From contig DGJU01000091.1 in the NCBI GenBank assembly GCA_002387605.1, positions 1-13,601 of the forward strand: 13,601 nucleotides of DNA. Direction: 5' to 3'. The translations under genes were made by a program, and so were the position numbers. Below, one piece after another: positions 1-7,200 of the stretch. The notes beneath the pieces are model-generated. The model had not been told where the DNA came from. It worked only from the letters and a program-made list of their open reading frames with translations, and ran no database searches. The number at the start of each line of letters is the position of its first letter. Within the stretch, counting starts at the first letter, position 1. This stretch comes from Alphaproteobacteria bacterium UBA4588. Its GTDB lineage: Bacteria > Pseudomonadota > Alphaproteobacteria > Puniceispirillales > Puniceispirillaceae.

Positions 1-1
1 G

Positions 2-1627
2 ACAAAGCGCTTAGCTATATTTGGCAGTGAACATGAAGTTAATAAATTTTTATGGGACCCAGAAATATGCAACATATTTATTGATTGTTCTGTGCCGCTT
101 CGCTGGAATTGGGAAAAGGATTGGGCCGTCCTTATTGAACCTTCACATGAGATGATTATCGCGTGTTTCCTCGACCGAGGACAAAGTCACATTCTTATTT
201 ACGATACAGATAATATAAAAGAAAAGTGTGACCTCATAGAGAGCGAAAACCTGTATTTTGCTGCCTCTTCTGAAGAATGTAGGTCAATTCTTTTAAGTCA
301 TAAATCGCCTATTCAGGGCGCCCATCTATTTTATTGCAATGAGGGCCAGATAGATGTTGAAGATATTAATCAAATTACAGCTAGCATAAGAGATAGCCTG
401 ACAACACACCGCATAACTTTTAACACAATAAAAACAAATTCACGCACGTGGATGACAAATGTAATGACGAACGCCGAAGTGCTAATTGGCTCACCACATA
501 TTTCTCAAATCGCGTTACAAAATCCCAACACGGCAATAATCGTTGCTCCCGGACCATCACTTTCAAAAAACATCCATGAATTGAAAAGGATTAAGGGTGA
601 AGCTCTTATTATCAGTGTTCTTCATGCTGTCCCAAGACTGCTAAAAGAAGGGATTATGCCTGATGTTGTTGTACATGTTGATAGCAAACCTGATAGGGAC
701 CTGGTAGAAAAATTAAAACAGCACCTTCATGAAGAAATTCCGTTGTTTATTATTGCTGCGAGCCTACCGCAAGTTACACTTGAGATACCAGCAAAGCGAT
801 TTGTATGGACAGAAATGAATGCATTAGTCAATTCAGAGTTCTCTCAATATCTCGACCTAGAAATCCCGCTCGCATACGGCGCAAATGTTAGTCTTGTTAC
901 CCTAAATTTATGCGCAATATGGAAAATCAAAAATATTGCTCTTGTCGGACAAGACTTAGCATTCGATGGCGATAAATTTTATGCAGATTCTGATGGCCTT
1001 GAGAATGCTATCAAAGTAAAGAGCTCGATGATCGATAGGGGTGGTGAACTCAAAGAGGTTCCTGGATATTATGGCGGAACAGTCAAAACCCTTCAAGACT
1101 TTGCAATGTTTATAAATGAATTTGAGCGAACAATAAAAGCTGAATGGCAGGAGAATTCAAATCATTTTAATTGCACTGAAGGGGGCGCTAAAATCAATGG
1201 TTTTACGCAGTTACCACTCTCTGAATTCATAGATAATATTCAAGCTTCAAAAGAGCAAATAGACAAGAGTGTTTTTGTTTTTAACGATAGTGATAATGCT
1301 AAAATGCGCACAAGCTTAAGGAAATACTTCTCCCACTACCTCGATGTTACAAAAGAGTTTCTGGAATATGTAAATATTTGTGCCCGTATCAATAGTATGA
1401 AAGTAAAGTCACAAAAGAATATAGAAAAACTAGCCAATGCTGAAGAAAAGCTTAAAGAAATCAGTGTAGAAAATAAGCTTTTAGAAACATATTTAAGCTC
1501 CTTCATTGTTGATGTATCACGAAAAAATCAGGGCATTATAAACACGGTATCTAATACCGGTTTTTATGACGAACTTAGAAAAGAAATTTTTGCGTTTAGG
1601 ACCCTTCTTCTGAACCGAATGCCATAG
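2..1627 (+). CDS. maf: Maf-family flagellin glycosyltransferase (motility accessory factor, DUF115), 5' partial
   Basis: Likely transfers a CMP-activated nonulosonic acid (pseudaminic- or legionaminic-type) to Ser/Thr of flagellin in the cytoplasm before export. The reading frame is open from base 2 with no stop. The GTG at 92 is therefore only an internal codon and the true start lies off the left edge; 541 residues are visible, and family members are often 600-700, so part of the N-terminal domain is missing. Seen: a Rossmann-like core with the family hallmark APGPSLSKN (about 545-571), followed by LHAVPRLLKEGIMPDVVVHVD; GANVSLVTLNLC and ALVGQDLAFDGDKFYAD (about 880-990); and CTEGGAKINGF (about 1172-1204), matching the TEGGA motif of Maf proteins. 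The C-terminal 100 or so residues are helical and charged. It converges on the sugar-synthesis operon, and flagellin lies just beyond, which supports the role. The specific donor sugar is inference. It is unrelated to the nucleotide pyrophosphatase also called Maf. Confidence 0.88.
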   Translation, partial: TKRLAIFGSEHEVNKFLWDPEICNIFIDCSVPLRWNWEKDWAVLIEPSHEMIIACFLDRGQSHILIYDTDNIKEKCDLIESENLYFAASSEECRSILLSHKSPIQGAHLFYCNEGQIDVEDINQITASIRDSLTTHRITFNTIKTNSRTWMTNVMTNAEVLIGSPHISQIALQNPNTAIIVAPGPSLSKNIHELKRIKGEALIISVLHAVPRLLKEGIMPDVVVHVDSKPDRDLVEKLKQHLHEEIPLFIIAASLPQVTLEIPAKRFVWTEMNALVNSEFSQYLDLEIPLAYGANVSLVTLNLCAIWKIKNIALVGQDLAFDGDKFYADSDGLENAIKVKSSMIDRGGELKEVPGYYGGTVKTLQDFAMFINEFERTIKAEWQENSNHFNCTEGGAKINGFTQLPLSEFIDNIQASKEQIDKSVFVFNDSDNAKMRTSLRKYFSHYLDVTKEFLEYVNICARINSMKVKSQKNIEKLANAEEKLKEISVENKLLETYLSSFIVDVSRKNQGIINTVSNTGFYDELRKEIFAFRTLLLNRMP

Positions 1628-2049
1628 TCGGTAGGGTAGGATCGGTCCACTCATTTTGGTTAGGTGGGATATGTTGCGAGCGAGTACGACCCTAAATGAT
1701 TTAGTCCATAGCCCGTCATGATAACACTGCATAGTTCACTGTCAGATATTTCATTAATTTGAAAAGACTTAAAGTCTGGCGTCTCAAAACGCCAGTATTA
1801 CCGATTAACCTATTTTGGCTTTTCATAATATATTTTGTCTGAAAAATATTGGCGTGTTCTCACTCAAAAATAGACTCGGCCGCGGCGTCAGTTGTAGCTG
1901 TCTCCCGCAATATCGGACCGCAGACCATGGTCTTTAGTACTAGGTTTAAGCAGCAGGAGCTCAAAAGCACTCCTTACTTTTTGATTTTTCTTGTCTGAAT
2001 TTTCTTCTTTGAAACTTATATTCAGAATGTAATTTGTTTTGTTAATCAG
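1628..2049. other. Convergent intergenic region, no gene recognised
   Basis: This 422-base stretch lies between the 3' ends of the glycosyltransferase gene and the NeuB-fusion gene. I see no convincing coding sequence, tRNA or mobile-element end. It contains a 7-bp stem with a 6-base loop (CTGGCGT at 1776-1782 pairing with ACGCCAG at 1789-1795) but no good T-run after it on either strand. A second hairpin with a T-run follows further on (listed separately). A long-loop stem, TCTGAAT 1994-2000 with ATTCAGA 2020-2026, lies near the end of the minus-strand gene and could be a weak terminator for it. Confidence 0.6.
1955..1990 (+). terminator. Possible intrinsic terminator downstream of maf
   Basis: AGGAG (1955-1959) can pair with CTCCT (1970-1974) around a loop that may close further (CT with AG, leaving a small bulge). 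The run TACTTTTTGATTTTTC follows on the plus strand. The stem is short and the site is about 330 bases after the maf stop, so this is a weak call. Confidence 0.3.
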
Positions 2050-4389
2050 TTACTTTTGCATTTTACTTGGGAAATGATTTTGAGCGACTTGATTTGATTC
2101 TGTTCGCAAAGGGACTACTTTACCCTTCGTTGTTTTCTGATAATTATTTGCTGCATCCTGAAGGCGATATAGTGCTGTCTTAGCACCATGATTAGCATTT
2201 TTATGGCCTTGCCAGATTTCTACAATGAAACTTGCATGTGCCAGTTCTGTCGAGCGAAGCATCATAAATGCATTCCAATCAATTTCACCTTCAGACACCT
2301 GCAATCCCTCCCCATGGAGACCTTTTGCATCTGCTAGATGCATATGGGCCGTGAACGGTGCAAGTGCCCGAAGCGTCCCACAAAAATCATGCTGTAGAAA
2401 CTGACTTGCTAGCTTTGTATGAGACACGTCAAGACAAATACGCATATTCATTTCCGTGCAAAATTCAATAATTTCCTGCTCATCCATCATAATATTATGA
2501 AAGCGCTGGCCCCCAAAATGCCATGGAAATGGCGGCATCGTCTGAGGCAGTATTTCAATTGTTTTCTTATCAAGCTGCTGTAGGCTATCTTTCAGACGGC
2601 GATAATATGGCTGACGTTCTGCAACAGACAAATGACTATATTCAGTGAACCCTCCCACATTTACAATCAGCTGCCGTTCATGTGACATTGCGAAGTAACT
2701 ATATATTTCTTCACTCTTATTAATAACATGCTGAAGATAGGAAATAGATTTCCGACGGTAATCTTCATCTTCACTACACAAATCAAGTGTATGGTCCCCG
2801 ATAAAGAGCTCAGGTGCATGAATAACAAGTTGCTGTTGATAATCTGTCTTAAGATAATCGTCGATTTTTACATCGAGATCATGATAACTCAAATGCACTT
2901 CGATAAGAGGTGGCGCCATATCTGAGATAATCTGATTTATATCATGATACCGTGCCGGCACACCCCAACTGCCTGAAAGTGAACGGAGGGAAAAATGTGT
3001 TTGTTGTGGTTGGAAATCACTCTGAAACAAGAAACTTCCTTTCGTTTTAGCTACTGCAAGAGGAAACCCGATAAAGTTTTCTAACTTATCAGGCTGGATG
3101 CCAATTCCAGGGCTGCTAATCGCAACATTCTCACGTTGAAGGACTTCACCAATACAAAGGTCACGGGTAATAATAAGGCTCTTGGAAAGTACCTCACGGT
3201 TCATCATCTCGCCTTGTGAGATAGACCGACTTCCTGCGGTTCCCATCGAGGATTCAACCTGGCGTATTGCTTTAACCATCTCGCTAAGCTCGTCCGGCAG
3301 AAGACTGACCTTATGATCATTACCCTCAAGGGAACGATCTAGCGTAAAATGTTTTTCTATAATCTTGGCACCGACAGCGACAGCGGCAACCGCAACATTA
3401 TACCCATGCTCATGACCTGAATATCCGACAACTCTCTCAGATAATTCGGCCAACCTTTTCATATAATTTAGATTTATATCTCCATAGGGAGCAGGATAGG
3501 TAGAGTTACAATGCAGCATGGCAAAATTCGCAGATTTTTGCTTCAGAAACGCAATAGCACGAATAATTTCATCTTCATCTGACATGCCTGTTGAACAAAT
3601 TATAGGCTTTCCTGTTTTTGCAACCGCTTCTAACAAAGGTTGATTTGTTAGATCTGCAGATGCAATTTTATATCCCGTGATATCAAGAGCTTCCAATTCA
3701 TTAAAGGAAGTTAAGTCCCATGGAGTACATAGAGGCAGAACCCCTTTTACACGGCAATAGTCGAAAATCTCAGCAAACTCCTCAACAGACAATTGAGTGC
3801 GCGAAAGTAAATCAAGCGTATATTGGAGACCCAAATCACAGCTTTCAAACTGTTGAGATGAGCAATAAAGCTCATCTAGTGACCGCATCTGGAACTTTAC
3901 TGCATCCACACCTGCTGAAATTGCAAAATCAACAAGGTCTTTGGCTCTCTTCACACAGCCATTATGGTTGTTGCCGATTTCTGCAATGATAAAAGAAGGC
4001 TCATCGTCAGAAATAAGACGATCTGCAAAGCGAAGAGGAGAATTTTGAGCGAGGGCAATACTCACAATTTGGTGTCGACTATTTATCACAGGGACTGCTT
4101 TCATCCCTTGCAAGAATAGACTGGGAGCATCTCTATTTACTGTCGAAGCATAGCAAAAACGTACATTGTGATTCACAATATACTTTACCGTCTCGTTGGA
4201 TAGAATACGGTCTGCACAGCGCATTATCCAGCGCCGCACATCTCCGTCGCTTAATGAGCCAACAAGCCGGCCATCATCGTTCACAACGAACAAAAGACCG
4301 ATTTTATTTTTATCGATTATAGTCAGCGCATCTGTTAAATTTGCTGTCTCACTGATGCAATAGTCATTTATATTTTTCTTAAGCAGCAT
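2050..4389 (-). CDS. neuB: Fused CBS pair - NeuB-type nonulosonate synthase - SAF - xylose-isomerase-like TIM barrel
   Basis: The core is a sialic/legionaminic/pseudaminic acid synthase, which condenses phosphoenolpyruvate with an amino-hexose to give a nine-carbon sugar in the cytoplasm. Numbered from the outer ATG at 4404: residues 11-125 look like two CBS motifs (LVGSLSDGDVRRWIM in the first). Residues 137-390 are NeuB, with AEIGNNHNG, KFQMRS, PLCTPWD, KIASADL, STGM, LHCNSTYPAPYGDINL, GYSGHEHG and GAKIIEKHFTLD. Residues 405-460 are a SAF/antifreeze-like lid. Residues 475-755 are a second TIM barrel of the sugar-phosphate isomerase/AP-endonuclease-2 type, with LVIHAPE, EILPQ, ICLDVSHTKL, HMHLADAKG plus GEIDW, and IVEIWQGH, including probable metal ligands. 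The usual NeuB is about 350 residues, so this protein is about twice as long. I chose the ATG at 4389 (779 residues) because GAAAGG lies 7 bases upstream; an ATG at 4404 is possible. The gene overlaps neuA by 11 bases, so translation is probably coupled. The role of the CBS and TIM-barrel parts is unknown to me. Confidence 0.9.
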   Translation of the reverse strand: MLLKKNINDYCISETANLTDALTIIDKNKIGLLFVVNDDGRLVGSLSDGDVRRWIMRCADRILSNETVKYIVNHNVRFCYASTVNRDAPSLFLQGMKAVPVINSRHQIVSIALAQNSPLRFADRLISDDEPSFIIAEIGNNHNGCVKRAKDLVDFAISAGVDAVKFQMRSLDELYCSSQQFESCDLGLQYTLDLLSRTQLSVEEFAEIFDYCRVKGVLPLCTPWDLTSFNELEALDITGYKIASADLTNQPLLEAVAKTGKPIICSTGMSDEDEIIRAIAFLKQKSANFAMLHCNSTYPAPYGDINLNYMKRLAELSERVVGYSGHEHGYNVAVAAVAVGAKIIEKHFTLDRSLEGNDHKVSLLPDELSEMVKAIRQVESSMGTAGSRSISQGEMMNREVLSKSLIITRDLCIGEVLQRENVAISSPGIGIQPDKLENFIGFPLAVAKTKGSFLFQSDFQPQQTHFSLRSLSGSWGVPARYHDINQIISDMAPPLIEVHLSYHDLDVKIDDYLKTDYQQQLVIHAPELFIGDHTLDLCSEDEDYRRKSISYLQHVINKSEEIYSYFAMSHERQLIVNVGGFTEYSHLSVAERQPYYRRLKDSLQQLDKKTIEILPQTMPPFPWHFGGQRFHNIMMDEQEIIEFCTEMNMRICLDVSHTKLASQFLQHDFCGTLRALAPFTAHMHLADAKGLHGEGLQVSEGEIDWNAFMMLRSTELAHASFIVEIWQGHKNANHGAKTALYRLQDAANNYQKTTKGKVVPLRTESNQVAQNHFPSKMQK

Positions 4390-5065
4390 GTGACAGCCTT
4401 TCATTTATAATTTGCTCCACAAGTAGCCAATCTGCCGGAGCATCAAGCTCAATAAAAGTATCTTCAGGCATTTCATGGATGCCAATACTGCCGTGAAGAC
4501 GTGTTTTGGTTTCAGCCAGAAGCGTAGAATCAGAAATATAAAAGGCACCATTTTCAATAAGCGTGCCGTGGAAATCCTGCCGACGGGGGCGCGTTTGAGG
4601 GTTATAATTTAAAGGGCGCCCCTCTTCAGACCATAAAAAGCGCTTCATCCTTACAGCACTGAGAAGGCTGTCATCTCCGTCCTGAATAAATTGAGCGCAT
4701 GCATAATCAAGGTCTAATTGGGTTAAGAGCGGCGATGTTGCCTGAATAGTAACCAGATAATCTGACGCTATTTTATCTAGTGCATGGAGCATAACAGCTT
4801 CGGTACTTGCGAAATCATCTGCTAGTTGAACTGGTCTTTGAATAATTTTTACACCAACTCCGAGCGCCTCTACCGCACGCATTATTTCTGCGCTTTCAGT
4901 TGAAACAAACACCTCATCAATATGTTCTGAAGCAAGGGCTGCTCTCAGCACCCACTCAAATAGTGGCTTCCCAGCTATCTTCTTTATATTCTTTTTGGGA
5001 ATACCCTTAGATCCAATGCGCAGAGGAATAAGAGCCGAAAACGTCTTCATACTATTTTTCTTCAT
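4379..5065 (-). CDS. neuA: Acylneuraminate (nonulosonate) cytidylyltransferase, NeuA/LegF/PseF family
   Basis: Activates a sialic-acid-like sugar with CTP to give the CMP-sugar donor used by a glycosyltransferase. Seen: the nucleotide-binding signature PLRIGSKGIPKKNIKKIAGK near the N-terminus; VFVSTES; the QRPVQLADDFASTEAVML segment; TIQATSPLL; ENGAFYISD; and the acidic FIELDAPADW near the C-terminus. About 228 residues from the chosen start is normal for the family. Three ATGs are in frame (5086, 5065, 5050). I prefer 5065 because GGAG lies 12 bases upstream, the best of weak options; 5050 fits family N-termini about equally well. It is the first gene of the operon, has a sigma-54 promoter upstream, and overlaps the synthase gene that makes its substrate. 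Whether the sugar is neuraminic, legionaminic or pseudaminic acid cannot be read from the sequence. Confidence 0.9.
   Translation of the reverse strand: MKKNSMKTFSALIPLRIGSKGIPKKNIKKIAGKPLFEWVLRAALASEHIDEVFVSTESAEIMRAVEALGVGVKIIQRPVQLADDFASTEAVMLHALDKIASDYLVTIQATSPLLTQLDLDYACAQFIQDGDDSLLSAVRMKRFLWSEEGRPLNYNPQTRPRRQDFHGTLIENGAFYISDSTLLAETKTRLHGSIGIHEMPEDTFIELDAPADWLLVEQIINERLSHAA
4397..4402 (-). promoter_or_regulatory. Shine-Dalgarno sequence deciding the NeuB-fusion start
   Basis: GAAAGG on the minus strand lies 7 bases before the ATG at 4389. It overlaps the alternative ATG at 4404, which itself has only weak purine sequence upstream. The site is inside the end of neuA, consistent with coupled translation. 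Confidence 0.55.
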
Positions 5066-5149
5066 CTTACCAATACACTCCAACATGGATTCTGAAACAG
5101 TTTAATCATCTGGGAAGATATCATATTTAATACCCTCCCCTTGCAACGC

Positions 5150-5165
5150 TGCAAGCTTCTGGCCA
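5150..5165 (-). promoter_or_regulatory. Sigma-54 promoter of the neuA-neuB operon
   Basis: The minus strand reads TGGCCAGAAGCTTGCA. Compared with the sigma-54 consensus TGGCACG-N4-TTGC(A/T), ten of the twelve specified positions match, and the invariant GG and GC are exactly 10 bases apart. Transcription would start near 5139, giving a leader of roughly 55-75 bases before neuA. A 5-bp inverted repeat (GTTGT 5166-5170, ACAAC 5176-5180) abuts it upstream. It lies after the flagellin terminator, so the operon has its own promoter. Confidence 0.75.
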
Positions 5166-5244
5166 GTTGTCTAAAACAACCTCAGATGATTTATTTTTCA
5201 GCAACGCTAAACTTATCCAGACAATAATTAAGAACTGGCTCCTT

Positions 5245-5279
5245 AAAAAAGGAAGGCAGCACAAGCCACCTTCCTTTTT
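5245..5279 (-). terminator. Intrinsic terminator of the flagellin gene
   Basis: On the minus strand GGAAGGTGGC (5274-5265) pairs with GCTGCCTTCC (5260-5251) around a TTGT loop. This makes a 10-bp stem with two G-T pairs, followed by TTTTTT (5250-5245). The A-run before the stem (5279-5275 region) makes the structure nearly symmetric, so it could also work on the plus strand. It begins about 58 bases after the flagellin stop and separates that gene from the sugar operon. Confidence 0.88.
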
Positions 5280-5331
5280 CATGTTAGTTATTAACGGTAA
5301 TGACACTACCATAATATTATCACACTCTATT

Positions 5332-7200
5332 CTATAGGTCTGACAGCAGTCCCAGAATAGCTTGTGAAGACCTGTTTGCCTGAGAGAGCATCGCCTGTGC
5401 TGCTTGATTAAGCACCTGAGCTTTTGTTAGCTCACTCGTCTCTTTGGCAATGTCTGAGTCATTAATTCGTGACCGCGCTGCTTGCGTGTTAACCGAAATA
5501 TTCGATAAATTATTAATCGTATATTCCATGCGAGACATCGTTGCACCAAGATCTGAGCGTTCCAAATCAATTCTAACCAATGCACCATCAATAGCCGTCA
5601 TCATGCGCTGTGAATTTAAAACAGTTAACACATCAAGGTCAGCTACCGAAGTAAGAGCCGCCGCAGATGGGTCACCGGAGAAAAAGCCACCAGGGTTAGT
5701 AATTACCCCTGAATTAGATGCCGCACTGCCAATCGTGAAGACAACGTTTCCGCTTGTCGCGCCAAGGGTCGAGGAATCTACAGTTAACGTATCACCATAA
5801 GTATAGCTACTGCCGTTATTAAGAATTTGGACTGCTGAAATTGCGTTACTTGCTACGGTAACCTGAGCGGTCATACCAGCAGCGCCAGCCACACCAACGG
5901 TCCCATTTGTTAAATTAACCAGATAAGTGCCGTCGGTCATTGTTCCAACTACACTAGTAACGTTTGGCGTATTTGATGCAAAAAGATCCGGGTCAGCAGC
6001 TGTTCCAACACTAGATGATGTGACTGAGTAGATAAAGGGTGAGTGGAATTCCACCTCGCCACTGACCTGAACCGTATTCGGGTCAAAATTATCAACAAGG
6101 TCCAGGGCGTTCCCAGCATCAGCAAAGGTATGGTCGGCGCCAGATACTGTTAAGTTAGGAACTGATAAATTAACGAGCTCATAATTTTCTAGAACAATGT
6201 CATAACCTTCATTTGATAATAAAGTGATTTTAGAGCCTGTGACATCTAACGTCGCTGTAATACCTGTCTTACCAGTAGTATTATTAATGGCAGCAGCAAG
6301 TTTCGATAAATCAGCCGCACGACCATTTGTTTGACCAAAATCGACGCTACCAGCAATCTGCACGACTTCTGTATTTTTGCCATAAAGGTTAAACATCACT
6401 GTATCGGTCGTCTCAGAAGACTGGTCAGCGAAGGATAAATTCAATCGTGTTTGCGCAGTTGCATAAACACCAGTCGTACCCTCAACCGCATTCACAGAAG
6501 ACACAACGTCTTTTGCTGTTGACCCGCCATTTACATCAACCACAACAGTGCCCACATTACCATAAATAGTAATGTTTTCTGTTTCTTGAATTCTCGGCGT
6601 TACATCAGCCAGCTCGTTGACCGCAACCGGATTTGTAGCGGGCAGAAATGTTGCAGCGGCATTTGAAGTTGTATCTGTTCTGAGGATATACTCCCCAAGG
6701 CCGGTTGGCTTTACATCTTCAATAGACAGAATTGCCTGGTCAGATGGCGCAAATCCTACTTGGAAAGTCGTATTCACAAAATCGCCATTCAGCATTTTAA
6801 CGTTGTTGAATGTGCTACTCTCGGCAATACGATGCAGCTCGATTTGCAACTGACCTACTTCGTTATTAATCGCAATTCTATCTTGGCCTGTGTAAACACC
6901 ATTGGCAGATTGAACCGATAATTCTCTCATCCGATGAAGAATTTGCGACACTTCAGCAAGCGCTCCTTCAGCAGTTTGTGTAAGAGATATAGCATCTCCT
7001 GCATTACGAATAGCGGCTTCAATACCCCTGATTTGTGAAGTCATTCGATTCACAAGGGACGCGCCAGCAGCATCATCAACTGCATGGTTAATTCGCAAAC
7101 CAGATGCAATGCGTTCCAAAGAACGGTTCATCGCTTCTTCTTTGTTCTGCATGTGATACAGTGTCGTAACACCGGCCATGTTCGTATTTATCTTGCTCAT
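5332..7200 (-). CDS. fliC: Flagellin, filament protein, 622 residues with large variable centre
   Basis: The main filament subunit, exported through the flagellar type III system. Residues 1-150 are the conserved D0/D1 start (SKINTNMAGV, LERIASGLRIN, DDAAGASLVNRM, TAEGALAEVSQILHRMRELSVQSANG). Residues 525-622 are the conserved end (RSRINDSDIAKETSEL, QAAQAMLSQANRSSQAILGLL). The centre (about 170-520) is the exposed domain. It holds flagellin-IN-like sequence (about 230-345) and a 423-492 module with YLVNLTNGTVGVAG and SSYTYGDTLTVD. I see no cysteine, and residues 325-531 contain no Lys or Arg. I chose the ATG at 7200, preceded by GAGAAG, over an in-frame TTG at 7221, because flagellins typically begin this way. 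Sigma-54 promoters lie upstream and a terminator downstream. The adjacent NeuA, NeuB and Maf suggest O-glycosylation of the Ser/Thr-rich centre; that is inference. Confidence 0.95.
   Translation of the reverse strand: MSKINTNMAGVTTLYHMQNKEEAMNRSLERIASGLRINHAVDDAAGASLVNRMTSQIRGIEAAIRNAGDAISLTQTAEGALAEVSQILHRMRELSVQSANGVYTGQDRIAINNEVGQLQIELHRIAESSTFNNVKMLNGDFVNTTFQVGFAPSDQAILSIEDVKPTGLGEYILRTDTTSNAAATFLPATNPVAVNELADVTPRIQETENITIYGNVGTVVVDVNGGSTAKDVVSSVNAVEGTTGVYATAQTRLNLSFADQSSETTDTVMFNLYGKNTEVVQIAGSVDFGQTNGRAADLSKLAAAINNTTGKTGITATLDVTGSKITLLSNEGYDIVLENYELVNLSVPNLTVSGADHTFADAGNALDLVDNFDPNTVQVSGEVEFHSPFIYSVTSSSVGTAADPDLFASNTPNVTSVVGTMTDGTYLVNLTNGTVGVAGAAGMTAQVTVASNAISAVQILNNGSSYTYGDTLTVDSSTLGATSGNVVFTIGSAASNSGVITNPGGFFSGDPSAAALTSVADLDVLTVLNSQRMMTAIDGALVRIDLERSDLGATMSRMEYTINNLSNISVNTQAARSRINDSDIAKETSELTKAQVLNQAAQAMLSQANRSSQAILGLLSDL

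Noticed and set aside
92..94. GTG as the start of the glycosyltransferase gene
   Set aside because: The frame is open without a stop back to base 2, and the residues before it continue a plausible Maf N-terminal domain; the gene is cut by the window edge.
1517..1732. 71-residue minus-strand ORF
   Set aside because: Overlaps the end of maf antisense, has no recognisable motif and no convincing ribosome site.
1776..1795. Seven-bp hairpin as a terminator for maf or the NeuB fusion
   Set aside because: The stem is good but no T-run follows on either strand; kept only as part of the intergenic description.
1922..1933. 12-base perfect palindrome AGACCATGGTCT in the convergent intergenic region
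   Set aside because: A few such palindromes are expected by chance in 13.6 kb, and no promoter is visible nearby.
5140..5155. Hairpin CTTGCA-ACGC-TGCAAG as a terminator
   Set aside because: It overlaps the sigma-54 -12 element and is followed by GGGGAGGG, not a T-run, on the minus strand.
5127..5312. 61-residue minus-strand ORF after flagellin
   Set aside because: It runs through the flagellin terminator and the sigma-54 promoter; no similarity recognised.
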